Below are positions 28,713 to 37,689 of a stretch of 64,000 bases of DNA, piece after piece. The position numbers and the translations under genes are program-made. The notes under the pieces are model-generated. The model made no database searches. It was given only the letters and a program-made list of their open reading frames with translations, and was not told the DNA's origin. The stretch spans positions 62,001 through 126,000 of the forward strand of contig NZ_JABASR010000001.1 in NCBI RefSeq assembly GCF_016107525.1, given 5' to 3'. How positions within the stretch are numbered: the stretch's first letter is position 1; each line of letters begins with the position of its first letter. The DNA comes from Psychrobacter aquimaris. Its GTDB lineage: Bacteria; Pseudomonadota; Gammaproteobacteria; Pseudomonadales; Moraxellaceae.

Positions 28713-29834
28713 TTATGCTTTAAAGCCACGATGCACGGCTACGATACCAGCAGTCAAGTTATGATAATCACAGTTCTCAAATCCAGCTTGTTGCATCATT
28801 TGTTTCAGCGTCTGCTGATCAGGATGCATACGAATCGATTCAGCCAAGTATTGATAACTCTCAGAATCATTGGCAATCAGCTTGCCCATAATAGGTAAGG
28901 CGGTAAATGAGTATAAGTCATAGGCTTTAGACAATGGCTCAAATACAGGTTTTGAGAATTCTAAAATCAATAAACGACCACCTGGCTTAAGCACGCGATA
29001 CATAGATTTTAAAGCAGCGTCTTTATCCGTGACATTACGTAGACCAAAGCTGATAGTGACCAAATCAAAGCTATTGTCATCAAATGGCGCGAGTGTTTCT
29101 GCATTGGCAAGTACAAAATCGACGTTATTGCAGCCAGCATTGATTAAGCGTTCACGACCGACTTCTAGCATGGCGGCATTGATATCTGATAACACCACAT
29201 GACCGTTTTTGCCGACTTCACGGCTAAAGACTTTGGCTAAATCACCTGTACCACCAGCGATATCAAGCACATGCTGACCCGCACGCACGCCTGATAAGCT
29301 AATCGCATAACGCTTCCATAGGCGATGAATACCAAAAGACATTAAGTCGTTCATGATGTCGTATTTTTTGGCAACTGAGGTAAAAACATCGGCGACACGC
29401 GCTTGTTTTTCAGCCTTATTGACGGTCTTATAGCCAAAATGCGTTTCTTCATTACCATCCGTATCAGGCGTATGTGGATTATTGATATCATCACGCTGGT
29501 TAAAAAGCGTTTGCTTGGTGGTTTGTGCTTGTACAGAGGCATTGTCTACGTTGTTGCTGGTAGTATTATTTGGCATAGTGGTTTGTTGGCCTTGTGGCGT
29601 TCCCGTTGGTAGGTCTTGAACTTGTGTAAAGTTATTTCTCTTGCTGTTTTCGACGCCAGCATCAATACCCGTATTAAGCATGGTATTAGTCTCATAGCTT
29701 TGACGTGCTTGCACTTGTGCCGTGATATTTTGATTGTGGGTGATGCTGTCTCTGACCAGTTTATCTTGTAAATGACCATTGATCGTAGGTTTGTGATCGA
29801 GATGAGCGTTGTTATTATTGATATTATCGGTCAT
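28713..29834 (-). CDS. ubiE: Ubiquinone/menaquinone methyltransferase UbiE with long N-terminal extension
   Basis: SAM-dependent C-methyltransferase of ubiquinone (and menaquinone) synthesis. The normal domain starts near residue 130 ([27 protein letters not shown]), with SAM motif [13 protein letters not shown] and the family motif [10 protein letters not shown]. In front lies a 123-residue Asn/Gln/Thr-rich segment with no hydrophobic or folded character, absent from E. coli UbiE (251 residues). AGGA at the right distance before the first ATG supports translation of the extension, and no internal start with a ribosome site is seen. Its role is unknown. Confidence 0.94.
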   Translation of the reverse strand: MTDNINNNNAHLDHKPTINGHLQDKLVRDSITHNQNITAQVQARQSYETNTMLNTGIDAGVENSKRNNFTQVQDLPTGTPQGQQTTMPNNTTSNNVDNASVQAQTTKQTLFNQRDDINNPHTPDTDGNEETHFGYKTVNKAEKQARVADVFTSVAKKYDIMNDLMSFGIHRLWKRYAISLSGVRAGQHVLDIAGGTGDLAKVFSREVGKNGHVVLSDINAAMLEVGRERLINAGCNNVDFVLANAETLAPFDDNSFDLVTISFGLRNVTDKDAALKSMYRVLKPGGRLLILEFSKPVFEPLSKAYDLYSFTALPIMGKLIANDSESYQYLAESIRMHPDQQTLKQMMQQAGFENCDYHNLTAGIVAVHRGFKA

Positions 29835-29916
29835 AGCATTATCCTATTATTCACTTTTATGATTGTTTATTTGAAAGGTATAAAATAGCAGCTAACCAAG
29901 CAAATGATGCGTCCTA

Positions 29917-30627
29917 TCATACACCAAACGTCATTGGCTTACCGCCATTATCCGTCTCATGAACACGGTCAATAATCTCAAGCTCACGCTCACAAAATGG
30001 TTCGATGAAACCGCTGACACTGTCTAACGGACGCATCGCGATAAATCCAGCATTAATAAATTCATACAAGGGTTGATAGTTATAACGGTAGGCGGTGCCT
30101 TTGGCCAAGGCAAAAGCTTTTTGCAACATAAAAGAGTTTATGTATTTATCGGTACGATAGCAGACCTCTTTTAAGTGACCAATTTGGATACGTCTGATGT
30201 CGGCTTCATCGACCACTCGATAAGCGTTCAGCATGGTATCTTCATTAACGGCTAAGTCTTGAGCCAATAGCCATTCGGCTAAATGTAAATCTAGCTCTAT
30301 CGCTAAAATAGCCGCTTGTATCGCCATGCTGCCAGTTTCTAAAGCTGCTGCTGGCGCGAAACGCTCGACTTTTTGCGCTTTAGGCACAATGCGTTCTAAC
30401 TGTTTGGCTAATAATTTGAACTCATCGCCGCCATACAGTTGTGTTAAAAAATAATCTGCCATTAGTTGGTTTTGAGGTTGCTCAAACAAGTCTTTATGAG
30501 TGTTCTGAATTCGGCCACGTTGCCAGGCTTGCACCTCACTGAGTTTGGCGTTTAATGCCAAGTTTTCATGATAAGGTAGTGCCCAAAAACGGTTCAAATG
30601 TTGTTGTAAATCGGCTAAAGAGGCCAT
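29917..30627 (-). CDS. FFLEELY-motif protein
   Basis: 236-residue, mostly helical, soluble protein. The segment ADYFLTQLYGGDEFKLLAKQLERIVP (described by its YFLTQLYG core) matches the FFLEELY motif of a conserved but uncharacterised proteobacterial family, with flanking LSEVQAWQRGRI and RRIQIGHLKEV also fitting. It starts the minus-strand run that continues into ubiE 82 bases later, so it is probably co-transcribed with ubiquinone genes; this suggests, but does not prove, a role in that pathway. No catalytic residues are evident. Confidence 0.7.
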   Translation of the reverse strand: MASLADLQQHLNRFWALPYHENLALNAKLSEVQAWQRGRIQNTHKDLFEQPQNQLMADYFLTQLYGGDEFKLLAKQLERIVPKAQKVERFAPAAALETGSMAIQAAILAIELDLHLAEWLLAQDLAVNEDTMLNAYRVVDEADIRRIQIGHLKEVCYRTDKYINSFMLQKAFALAKGTAYRYNYQPLYEFINAGFIAMRPLDSVSGFIEPFCERELEIIDRVHETDNGGKPMTFGV

Positions 30628-30880
30628 GGTAAGTAAACCTACATAAAAGTAAAAAGGGTTAAAAGGTTGCGAATAAAAGGATCAAGAGGAACCGTGTATT
30701 ATACTTTTGCTTGTTGCATTTATACAAAGTGATTACAGCATGTATCTTAGATTGCGTTCACCTTAAAAGAAAATAAAGCAGAATACAAATGTCAAACTGT
30801 TACATAGCAGCGTTATTTACCGCATTGGTCAAATGCTATGATGAAGCTGACACGCTTACAATCATAGGATGATAACAGTT

Positions 30881-32566
30881 ATGAGTAAAAATAATAATAC
30901 GACTGCACCTAACGCACCACAAGCGGTCAGTGCACAATTTAGTGAGCAGATTGTTGATGAGCGCTTAACCCCTAATCCCCTGAGTCATTTTTCTATGGAT
31001 AAGGATGCGCTTAGATTGGCACTGGTCACGGCCCAATATGCCCTACGAGCAACGCGCCAACAGACGCCGCCAACCCTCAATAAACCAACAGGGCTGTTGG
31101 TATTGGTCAATGGTATGGAGCAGGCAGGCAAGGGCACTGCTGTTAAACAATTGCGCCAATGGGTAGATCCTCGGCTACTCAAGGTTGAGGCAACCATTGG
31201 TGATTGTCCTTTAGCGTATCAGCCGATTTGGCAGTTACATACCAAGGCGCTACCCCGTCATGGTGATGTGATGGTTTATTTTGGTAACTGGTATGCTGAC
31301 TTGCTTTATAACGTCATGCGTATGGCAACGTCAGCCAGTAAAGACGATAATAAACCGTCAAAAAATTCAAAATCAAAAGATAAAAAATCAGTCAACGACA
31401 AGGTATTACCGATTGCGCAATGGCAAGCGTATTTGCAGCAGCAGCTTCTTAAGCTGCAAGCAGTTGAACAAGACCTAGCCGCCAATCAAACCCGACTGCT
31501 TAAATGCTGGTTCCATGTGGATATTGAAACGTTACAGGAGCGGTTAAAGGACGGTGAAGCCGATCCGCAATTTTTGTATCAAATTGATTGGAATAGTAAA
31601 AAAGTTATCGAAACCTTTAATGAAGTGGCTACCATTCTGCTACGCCAACAAGATGACTGGATCATCATTGATGGTGATGACAAGTCAGATGCTGCTGACC
31701 AATTCTGCCATGAAGTGCTACAAGCGATGCAAACCGCGCTAGTAAGCAGTAACATCAATACCGAAAAAACCTCTGATAAATCAGAGACTAAGAAGCAAGC
31801 CAAGCAAGCACTCAAATCAGCAAAGTTTGAACCTGTAAAAATTCCTAAATTTTTAATAGACATTGATGATGCAGATATTGATAAGTCGGACTACCGTGAT
31901 GCTTTAGCAGAAAAACAAGCGCGCCTTGCGCAGTTGCTACGTGCGCGCAAAGGTCGCCATATCGTCTTTGCCTTTGAAGGAATGGACGCTGCAGGCAAAG
32001 GTGGTGCGATTAAAAGGTTGGTTGCGCCGCTCGACCCACGCGAGTATCAAATTTATAATATCAGTGCGCCAATGCTGTATGAACTTCAACATCCTTATCT
32101 ATGGCGTTTTTGGACCAAACTACCAAACGAGCAAACCGACCGTATTAGCCGTATCGCCATTTTTGATCGAACGTGGTACGGACGTGTTTTGGTTGAGCGT
32201 ATTGAGGGGTTTGCTACTGATGATGAATGGCAGCGTGCTTACGACGAAATCAATCGTTTTGAGGCGGATCTAGCCGCGGCAGGAACAATCGTTATCAAAT
32301 ACTGGTTGGCTATCGATAAAAAAGAACAACTTAAACGTTTTGAAGCGCGTCAGGAGACACCGCACAAGCAATTTAAACTGACGGACGATGACTGGCGCAA
32401 CCGTAAAAAGTGGTCTGAATACGTACAATCTGCGGCTGATATGCTGGCACGTACCGATACAGAGTACGCACCGTGGTGCGTCATCGCGACCAATGAAAAA
32501 CGTCAAGCGCGTTTGGATGTTTTAGATCATGCGATTAAGCAATTATCAGCAGTATGTAGCAGCTAA
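30881..32566 (+). CDS. pap: Polyphosphate:AMP phosphotransferase (two-domain PPK2)
   Basis: Transfers phosphate from polyphosphate to AMP, yielding ADP. Two PPK2 domains are fused: the N-terminal one (residues about 55-290) has Walker A NGMEQAGKGT and the C-terminal one (about 320-550) has EGMDAAGKGG, followed by the WYGRVLVERIEGF and lid segments. This tandem arrangement is the PPK2 class II/PAP form known from Acinetobacter. A charged Lys/Ser-rich insert (about residues 150-175) interrupts the first domain. AGGA 10 bases before the ATG at 30881 favours this start over the in-frame ATG at 30869. It stands upstream of a phosphate transporter gene. Confidence 0.9.
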   Translation: MSKNNNTTAPNAPQAVSAQFSEQIVDERLTPNPLSHFSMDKDALRLALVTAQYALRATRQQTPPTLNKPTGLLVLVNGMEQAGKGTAVKQLRQWVDPRLLKVEATIGDCPLAYQPIWQLHTKALPRHGDVMVYFGNWYADLLYNVMRMATSASKDDNKPSKNSKSKDKKSVNDKVLPIAQWQAYLQQQLLKLQAVEQDLAANQTRLLKCWFHVDIETLQERLKDGEADPQFLYQIDWNSKKVIETFNEVATILLRQQDDWIIIDGDDKSDAADQFCHEVLQAMQTALVSSNINTEKTSDKSETKKQAKQALKSAKFEPVKIPKFLIDIDDADIDKSDYRDALAEKQARLAQLLRARKGRHIVFAFEGMDAAGKGGAIKRLVAPLDPREYQIYNISAPMLYELQHPYLWRFWTKLPNEQTDRISRIAIFDRTWYGRVLVERIEGFATDDEWQRAYDEINRFEADLAAAGTIVIKYWLAIDKKEQLKRFEARQETPHKQFKLTDDDWRNRKKWSEYVQSAADMLARTDTEYAPWCVIATNEKRQARLDVLDHAIKQLSAVCSS

Positions 32567-32895
32567 TACATGATTGTTGGGTAAATTAGGGGCGCTGGTT
32601 ATAAAGCGCCATAAGTATGTATTTAACGTTAAAGGTATCCATGCAAAAAGAGTATAATCGACCATTGCATAAGGATGTTATCTGATTCAGATGCTGGCAG
32701 TTACAAATCTTGCAATATCATCATGCATTATGTGCATATATTTAATATAATAGGCGCGCAATAGCTTCTGCTATGCACGAAACTCACTGAGTGAGTAGAG
32801 TGTGTTTTATTCTTTGACACATATATATTAATAACTCTAGCACAGTTTTTTACAATTGCAGTTATTAACACCAAAGTTATCACTACGACATATCT

Positions 32896-32945
32896 AAGCC
32901 GCAAGATGCTGTAATCAGAGGATTTGGCAATATCACTTGCGGCTT
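32896..32945. repeat. 10-bp perfect inverted repeat with 30-base loop
   Basis: AAGCCGCAAG pairs with CTTGCGGCTT. The GC-rich arms stand out in an AT-rich gap; no T-run follows, so it is not a simple terminator. Confidence 0.55.
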
Positions 32946-33100
32946 TGTGACATATTGAGTGATGTGTTTTACCTTATTTACTGCCTTTACGCAAAATCAC
33001 ATATGATTAAGTAAAGGTAAGCGCTAGGATAGTTCATCAAAATAGCAGTAAGAAAAACCGTTTTTTAGCAAGCATGTTGCGTGTTTTATATACGCTATAT

Positions 33101-33121
33101 TAATGTTAGAAGCTAACATTA
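33101..33121. promoter_or_regulatory. Operator-like palindrome upstream of PiT gene
   Basis: TAATGTTA and TAACATTA separated by gaagc form a perfect 8-bp dyad about 72-93 bases upstream of the transporter ATG. Confidence 0.4.
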
Positions 33122-33193
33122 GCATCATTAATAGTCGCGCAATGTCATTAACCGCATATAATTTCAATCAGCTTACGCAGGACGTATCAACGT

Positions 33194-34801
33194 ATGGGTA
33201 TTAGCAGCAGTTCTACAGAGCCAGTCAAATCAGTCGGCTCTATGAGAATAAATCTATTTTTTGCCATTTTACTGATTGCGATGACCGCCTACTTTTTGTG
33301 GTGGGGTCTAGATTACACGATGCGTCAGCAGACGACGCTATTTATTGTGGCTACCGCTTTTGGTGTCTTTATGGCATTCAATATTGGTGGTAATGATGTC
33401 GCCAACTCCTTTGGTACCTCAGTGGGTGCAGGGACGTTGACCATTCCGCAAGCGTTGGGCATCGCAGCGATATTTGAAGTGTCGGGAGCCGTACTGGCAG
33501 GTGGTGAAGTAACCGATACCATTCGGAGCGGCATTGTCGATCTAGATGGTCTTTCAGTAACGCCCAACCAGTTCATTTATGTCATGCTGTCAGCGCTCAT
33601 CGCTGCCGCATTCTGGCTATTATTTGCCACCAAAAAGGGTCTGCCCGTTTCGACCACTCACGCCATTATTGGCGGCGTTGTTGGTAGCTCTATTGTATTG
33701 GGTATCACGTTAGGTGGTACCGAAATGGCATTATCAACGGTGAATTGGGGTACGATTGGCACCATCGCGATTTCTTGGGTATTATCACCGCTATTGGGCG
33801 GCGTTTTATCCTATTTATTATATGGACAGATTAAGAAAAACATCATTGAATATAATGATAAAACAGAGGCGCATATTGCGACTTTGAAAGGCGACAAAAA
33901 AACCTTAAAACAAAACCATAAAGAATTTTTGGACGGTCTAACAGAATCAGAACAGCTGGCCTATACGTCAGCGATGTTACGTGATCAAGAAATCTACAAA
34001 GATGATGATTGCGTCGTTGAAGACTTAGAAACCGATTATTACAAACAGCTTTATGAGATTGAAAACGAGCGCAGCAACCTTGATACCCTAAAAGCATTGA
34101 AGCAATGGGTACCTATCATTGCGGCTGCTGGTGGCGCGGTCATGGCTTCTTTGGTCATCTTTAAGGGTTTAAAGAATGTCAATAATGGCATGACGACGCT
34201 GCAAGGCTTTTTAATCATGGGTATGATCGCGGCGCTGGTGTGGCTTGCGACCTTTATCTATACGAAGAGTATCCGTGGTAAGCATAAAGAGGATTTGACC
34301 AAAGCAACGTTTATTATGTTTAGCTGGATGCAGGTCTTTACCGCCTCTGCTTTTGCCTTTAGTCATGGCTCAAATGATATTGCCAACGCGGTTGGTCCTT
34401 TTGCTGCGATTATGGATGTTATTCGTACCAATAGCATTGCCACCGAAGCCGCCGTACCACCTGCGGTGATGTTGACCTTTGGTGTTGCGCTTATCGTCGG
34501 TCTTTGGTTCATCGGTAAAGAAGTCATTCAAACGGTCGGTACCAATTTGGCAAAAATGCATCCAGCTTCTGGATTTTCAGCTGAATTGGCTGCTGCTGCA
34601 GTGGTGATGGGGGCGTCTACTATGGGGCTGCCAGTCTCAAGTACACACACTTTAGTTGGCGCGGTACTTGGCATCGGTATTGTCAATAGAGATACCAATT
34701 GGGCACTGATGAAACCTATTGGTTTGGCATGGGTGATCACTCTCCCTGCCGCGGCGGCAATGTCTGCTATTAGCTACATTTTGTTAATCAATATTTTTTA
34801 A
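33194..34801 (+). CDS. Inorganic phosphate transporter, PiT family
   Basis: Inner-membrane cation-coupled phosphate symporter. The two inverted PiT signatures are NIGGNDVANSFGTSVGAG near residue 60 and SHGSNDIANAVGPFAA near residue 395. About ten to twelve hydrophobic segments are visible, with a charged cytoplasmic loop at residues about 215-300 (DNKTEAHIATLKGDKKTLKQ and onward) splitting the two halves. The 535-residue length fits PitA/PitB-like proteins. Upstream neighbour is the polyphosphate kinase, so phosphate uptake and polyphosphate use are adjacent. An alternative ATG exists at 33242. Confidence 0.93.
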   Translation: MGISSSSTEPVKSVGSMRINLFFAILLIAMTAYFLWWGLDYTMRQQTTLFIVATAFGVFMAFNIGGNDVANSFGTSVGAGTLTIPQALGIAAIFEVSGAVLAGGEVTDTIRSGIVDLDGLSVTPNQFIYVMLSALIAAAFWLLFATKKGLPVSTTHAIIGGVVGSSIVLGITLGGTEMALSTVNWGTIGTIAISWVLSPLLGGVLSYLLYGQIKKNIIEYNDKTEAHIATLKGDKKTLKQNHKEFLDGLTESEQLAYTSAMLRDQEIYKDDDCVVEDLETDYYKQLYEIENERSNLDTLKALKQWVPIIAAAGGAVMASLVIFKGLKNVNNGMTTLQGFLIMGMIAALVWLATFIYTKSIRGKHKEDLTKATFIMFSWMQVFTASAFAFSHGSNDIANAVGPFAAIMDVIRTNSIATEAAVPPAVMLTFGVALIVGLWFIGKEVIQTVGTNLAKMHPASGFSAELAAAAVVMGASTMGLPVSSTHTLVGAVLGIGIVNRDTNWALMKPIGLAWVITLPAAAAMSAISYILLINIF

Positions 34802-34858
34802 AATAGCACTGTTAAAGCCATGTTTTAAAGTAGTGTTTTTTAAAATTAAAGCGGTATA

Positions 34859-34908
34859 GTTGTTCAATAAGACTTTGATAGCGAGATTTAATTGTTTTAT
34901 TGAACAAC
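34859..34908. repeat. 12-bp perfect inverted repeat downstream of PiT gene
   Basis: GTTGTTCAATAA at 34859-34870 and TTATTGAACAAC at 34897-34908, 26-base loop. It stands directly beside the terminator that follows. Confidence 0.6.
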
Positions 34909-34910
34909 AC

Positions 34911-34951
34911 AAAAAACGCTTATCAGCATCACGCCGATAAGCGTTTTTTTA
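34911..34951. terminator. Bidirectional terminator between PiT gene and HTH-aminotransferase gene
   Basis: AAAAAACGCTTATC / GATAAGCGTTTTTT stem with an 11-base loop; T-runs on both strands. Confidence 0.88.
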
Positions 34952-34986
34952 TGTCAAAGTAAAATTCAATTTAAACAAAGTGAATT

Positions 34987-36636
34987 CTATTCGGTACCAA
35001 ATTGCTTGCGCTTTTTGGCAAAGAAGCGTTCTAAGCGGTCCATGGCATCCTCTAAATCATGTAAGTTTGGCAAAAATACCAAGCGGAAGTGATCTGGCTT
35101 ATCCCAGTTAAAGCCTGTTCCTTGCACCATTAAGACATTTTCTTCAACAAGCAAATCCATCATAAATGCCATATCATCTTCGATAGGGTAAATGTCAGGA
35201 TCCATCTTTGGAAAGCAATAAAACGCGCCTTGCGGCATGGTACAAGAGATACCTTTGATAGCATTAAGTCGTGACACGGCCATTTCACGCTGCTTATATA
35301 AGCGTCCGCGTTCTGACGTTAGGTCTTTCATGCTTTGATAGCCACCCATTGCCGTTTGAATGGCATACTGACCTTGGACGTTAGAACACAGACGCATAGA
35401 TGCTAACATGTCTAAGCCTTCGATAAAGTCGGCGGCATGGTGTTTTTTGCCAGATACCATCATCCAACCTGCACGGAATCCTGCGATACGATGCGACTTT
35501 GATAAGCCATTGTATGAGAGCACCAATACGTCATCAGTCAAGGTGCTCATTGGGGTGTGTACCATATCATCATAAAGGATACGATCGTAAATCTCATCGG
35601 CCATGATGATTAAATTATATTCTTTAGCAACCTCAATAATTTGTTTTAGCAATTCATCACTATAAAGTGAACCCGTTGGGTTATTGGGGTTAATTACCAC
35701 AATACCTTTAGTTTTAGAGGTGATTTTAGATTTAATGTCTTCGATATCAGGGTGCCAGTTATCGTCTTCATTGCAGCGATAATGTACTGCTGTGCCGCCA
35801 GATAGGTTCGCCGCTGCCGTCCAAAGTGGGTAGTCTGGCATCGGGATAAGCACTTCGTCACCATCATTCATCAACGCCTGCATGGTCATCACAATTAGCT
35901 CAGAAACCCCATTGCCTAAATACACGTCACGGACATCAACTGCCGATAGCAACCCCTTTGATTGGTAGTACTGTAAGACGGCTTTACGCGCTGAAAAAAT
36001 CCCTTGCGAGTCGGAATAGCCGGTCGCGTCTGGCAAATTCATCGCCACATCGCGCAAAATCTCATGCGGGGCTTCTAGACCAAAAGGTGCTGGGTTACCG
36101 ACATTCAGCTTTAATATACGTTTGCCTTCTGCTTCCATCTTATTGGCTGTTTGTAATAGCGGGCCGCGAATGTCGTAGCAAACATTTTGCAATTTATCCG
36201 ATTTTTTTATTGTGTTCATAGCGTGACCACTCATAGGGTTGTTTTGTGAGTTTGTGTCTGTAGTAGGGGTTGAAGCTGTTTGACTGGCTTGTGATTCATG
36301 TATCTTGTCAGCTTGAGCGGGTGCCGTACTTTGACTGTTTTTGTTATGAGAATGAGCGCTCTTACCCACCTCTTTATCCTTATCACTGTCGTTTTTTAGT
36401 TCACCGCGTAACAGATAGCCTTCACTGCAGCCTAAAATGTGTGCGAGCGTTGGCAGCTTAGATGACACAATACCGTTGGTGCCACGCTCCCAATTCGAGA
36501 TAGCACCGCGACTGACTTTTGCACCTGCTGCAGTCATGGCTTGTGCTAATTGTTCAGCAGTGAGCCCTTTATCACGACGTAGCTGTACCAGTCTTTCAGC
36601 TTGTGTGCCTTTGCTCTTGTCATCAGCCATAATCAT
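34987..36636 (-). CDS. XRE-type HTH domain fused to AlaA-like aminotransferase
   Basis: 549-residue fusion. Residues about 12-78 form a Cro/CI-type helix-turn-helix domain (LVQLRRDKGLTAEQLAQAM, VSRGAISNWERG, LPTLAHILGCSEGYLL). A Ser/Gln/Asn-rich linker covers 80-138. From M140 the protein aligns with full-length E. coli AlaA (glutamate-pyruvate aminotransferase, 405 residues): LQNVCYDIRGPLL, NPNNPTG, DEIYDRILYD, and the PLP lysine in LSYNGLSKSHRIAGFRAGW. No ribosome site precedes M140, so the fusion is real. AAGG supports the start at 36636 or the ATG two codons later. The upstream gap carries four copies of AATGCAAG, a likely target of its own HTH. Confidence 0.9.
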   Translation of the reverse strand: MIMADDKSKGTQAERLVQLRRDKGLTAEQLAQAMTAAGAKVSRGAISNWERGTNGIVSSKLPTLAHILGCSEGYLLRGELKNDSDKDKEVGKSAHSHNKNSQSTAPAQADKIHESQASQTASTPTTDTNSQNNPMSGHAMNTIKKSDKLQNVCYDIRGPLLQTANKMEAEGKRILKLNVGNPAPFGLEAPHEILRDVAMNLPDATGYSDSQGIFSARKAVLQYYQSKGLLSAVDVRDVYLGNGVSELIVMTMQALMNDGDEVLIPMPDYPLWTAAANLSGGTAVHYRCNEDDNWHPDIEDIKSKITSKTKGIVVINPNNPTGSLYSDELLKQIIEVAKEYNLIIMADEIYDRILYDDMVHTPMSTLTDDVLVLSYNGLSKSHRIAGFRAGWMMVSGKKHHAADFIEGLDMLASMRLCSNVQGQYAIQTAMGGYQSMKDLTSERGRLYKQREMAVSRLNAIKGISCTMPQGAFYCFPKMDPDIYPIEDDMAFMMDLLVEENVLMVQGTGFNWDKPDHFRLVFLPNLHDLEDAMDRLERFFAKKRKQFGTE

Positions 36637-36702
36637 TCAAGCCTTTGTTAATTAGTTGGTAATAGAGAGAATAAAAGTAAGCATTTGTTTTACTCAAGCC
36701 GT

Positions 36703-36787
36703 AATGCAAGATATTATTGCATTATTAGTAGCAATGCAAGCTCTTTTTAAGAGGGTTATATTTGATAATGCAAGAATAACTTGCATT
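36703..36787. promoter_or_regulatory. Cluster of AATGCAAG operator-like motifs
   Basis: AATGCAAG occurs on the plus strand at 36703-36710, 36733-36740 and 36767-36774, and inverted (CTTGCATT) at 36780-36787; the last two form a perfect dyad with the spacer aataa. A partial inverted half (TGCATT) also lies at 36718-36723. Spacing is 30 and 34 bases, about three helical turns. The cluster lies 67-151 bases upstream of the HTH-aminotransferase start. The rest of the gap up to msrB (36788-37106) shows no gene. Confidence 0.65.
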
Positions 36788-37106
36788 TTAGATAAAGGCA
36801 TCTCTTTTTCTTTACTGATCTGCTAGGTATGAAGTTTCTTTGTTAAATTATTTTCAGAACTGTATCTGTATTCATTAATATGCTAAGACAATTGGCTGTA
36901 TTTTATTTATCACAGCTTTTTCAACACCTTACGCTATCACTTGTTTTTGATAACTTTCTTGTAATGTATGCCTTGAATATTGAGTGGATAAACAAGAGAT
37001 AGAGCCCATCGTTTTTATAAAAATATGGCGATAAAGTGTTAGTTTATAGCAGATAAAAGCTAATACTAATGGATGAGATAATACATACCCAAATTAAGGA
37101 TACGTT

Positions 37107-37532
37107 ATGCAAGACAATCAACTTAGCCAAGAAGAGATCAGCCAGTTAACGGAAGCTGACTGGAAAGAGCGTCTGAGTGCTGATGAGTATCACGTGATGC
37201 GTGAGAAGGGTACAGAACGCCCATTTACAGGCGTCTATAATGATGCGACTGATGATGGTGTTTACCGCTGCAAAGGCTGTGGTGCTAGCTTATTTGACTC
37301 AAGCAATAAGTTTGATGCTAGCTGTGGTTGGCCAAGTTTTGACCAAGGAATTGATAACAGCGCTATCGAGGAGCATGTGGATAATTCGCTGGGCATGACG
37401 CGGACAGAAGTCACTTGTAGTAACTGTGGCGCACATTTAGGTCATGTCTTCCCTGACGGCCCACGCGAGACGACGGGGATGCGCTATTGCATCAACTCTG
37501 TGTCTATTGATTTAGATAAATCTGACAAGTAA
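37107..37532 (+). CDS. msrB: Peptide-methionine (R)-S-oxide reductase
   Basis: Repairs methionine-R-sulfoxide in proteins. The zinc site is formed by CKGC (C55, C58) and CSNC, the substrate region reads SCGWPSF, and the catalytic cysteine sits in GMRYCINS. Length 141 is typical of stand-alone MsrB. The start has AAGGA upstream. The next gene encodes a glutathione peroxidase, so the pair forms a small antioxidant group, though a hairpin at 37569-37599 separates them. Confidence 0.96.
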   Translation: MQDNQLSQEEISQLTEADWKERLSADEYHVMREKGTERPFTGVYNDATDDGVYRCKGCGASLFDSSNKFDASCGWPSFDQGIDNSAIEEHVDNSLGMTRTEVTCSNCGAHLGHVFPDGPRETTGMRYCINSVSIDLDKSDK

Positions 37533-37568
37533 TCGGTAGAACAAGTCGCTTAGATTGTTTTAGAGTCA

Positions 37569-37605
37569 TGGCAGGGAAGTGCGAGATGCTTCCTTGCCAG
37601 TTATT
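37569..37605 (+). terminator. Possible terminator after msrB
   Basis: TGGCAGGGAAG / CTTCCTTGCCA stem (one G-T pair), but only a weak T-rich tail. Confidence 0.45.
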
Positions 37606-37689
37606 AGCACTATGAATGTTAATGTTATTGAGACATGAGCACGGCTTAAAAAAAACAAAATAATAAATTAATCGATTTAAGGACAGATG

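Larger units (their letters stand above)
32567..33193. other. Long intergenic region upstream of PiT transporter
   Basis: 627 bases with no coding signal. It holds a perfect 10-bp inverted repeat AAGCCGCAAG (32896-32905) / CTTGCGGCTT (32936-32945) with a 30-base loop, and an 8-bp palindrome TAATGTTA gaagc TAACATTA at 33101-33121, about 75 bases before the transporter start. The first could fold in RNA (leader or small RNA); the second looks like an operator. No Pho box of the E. coli type (repeated CTGTCAT) is seen. Confidence 0.5.

Noticed and set aside
33000-33193. Pho box upstream of the PiT transporter
   Set aside because: I looked for repeated CTGTCAT-type elements and found none; only an unrelated dyad is present.
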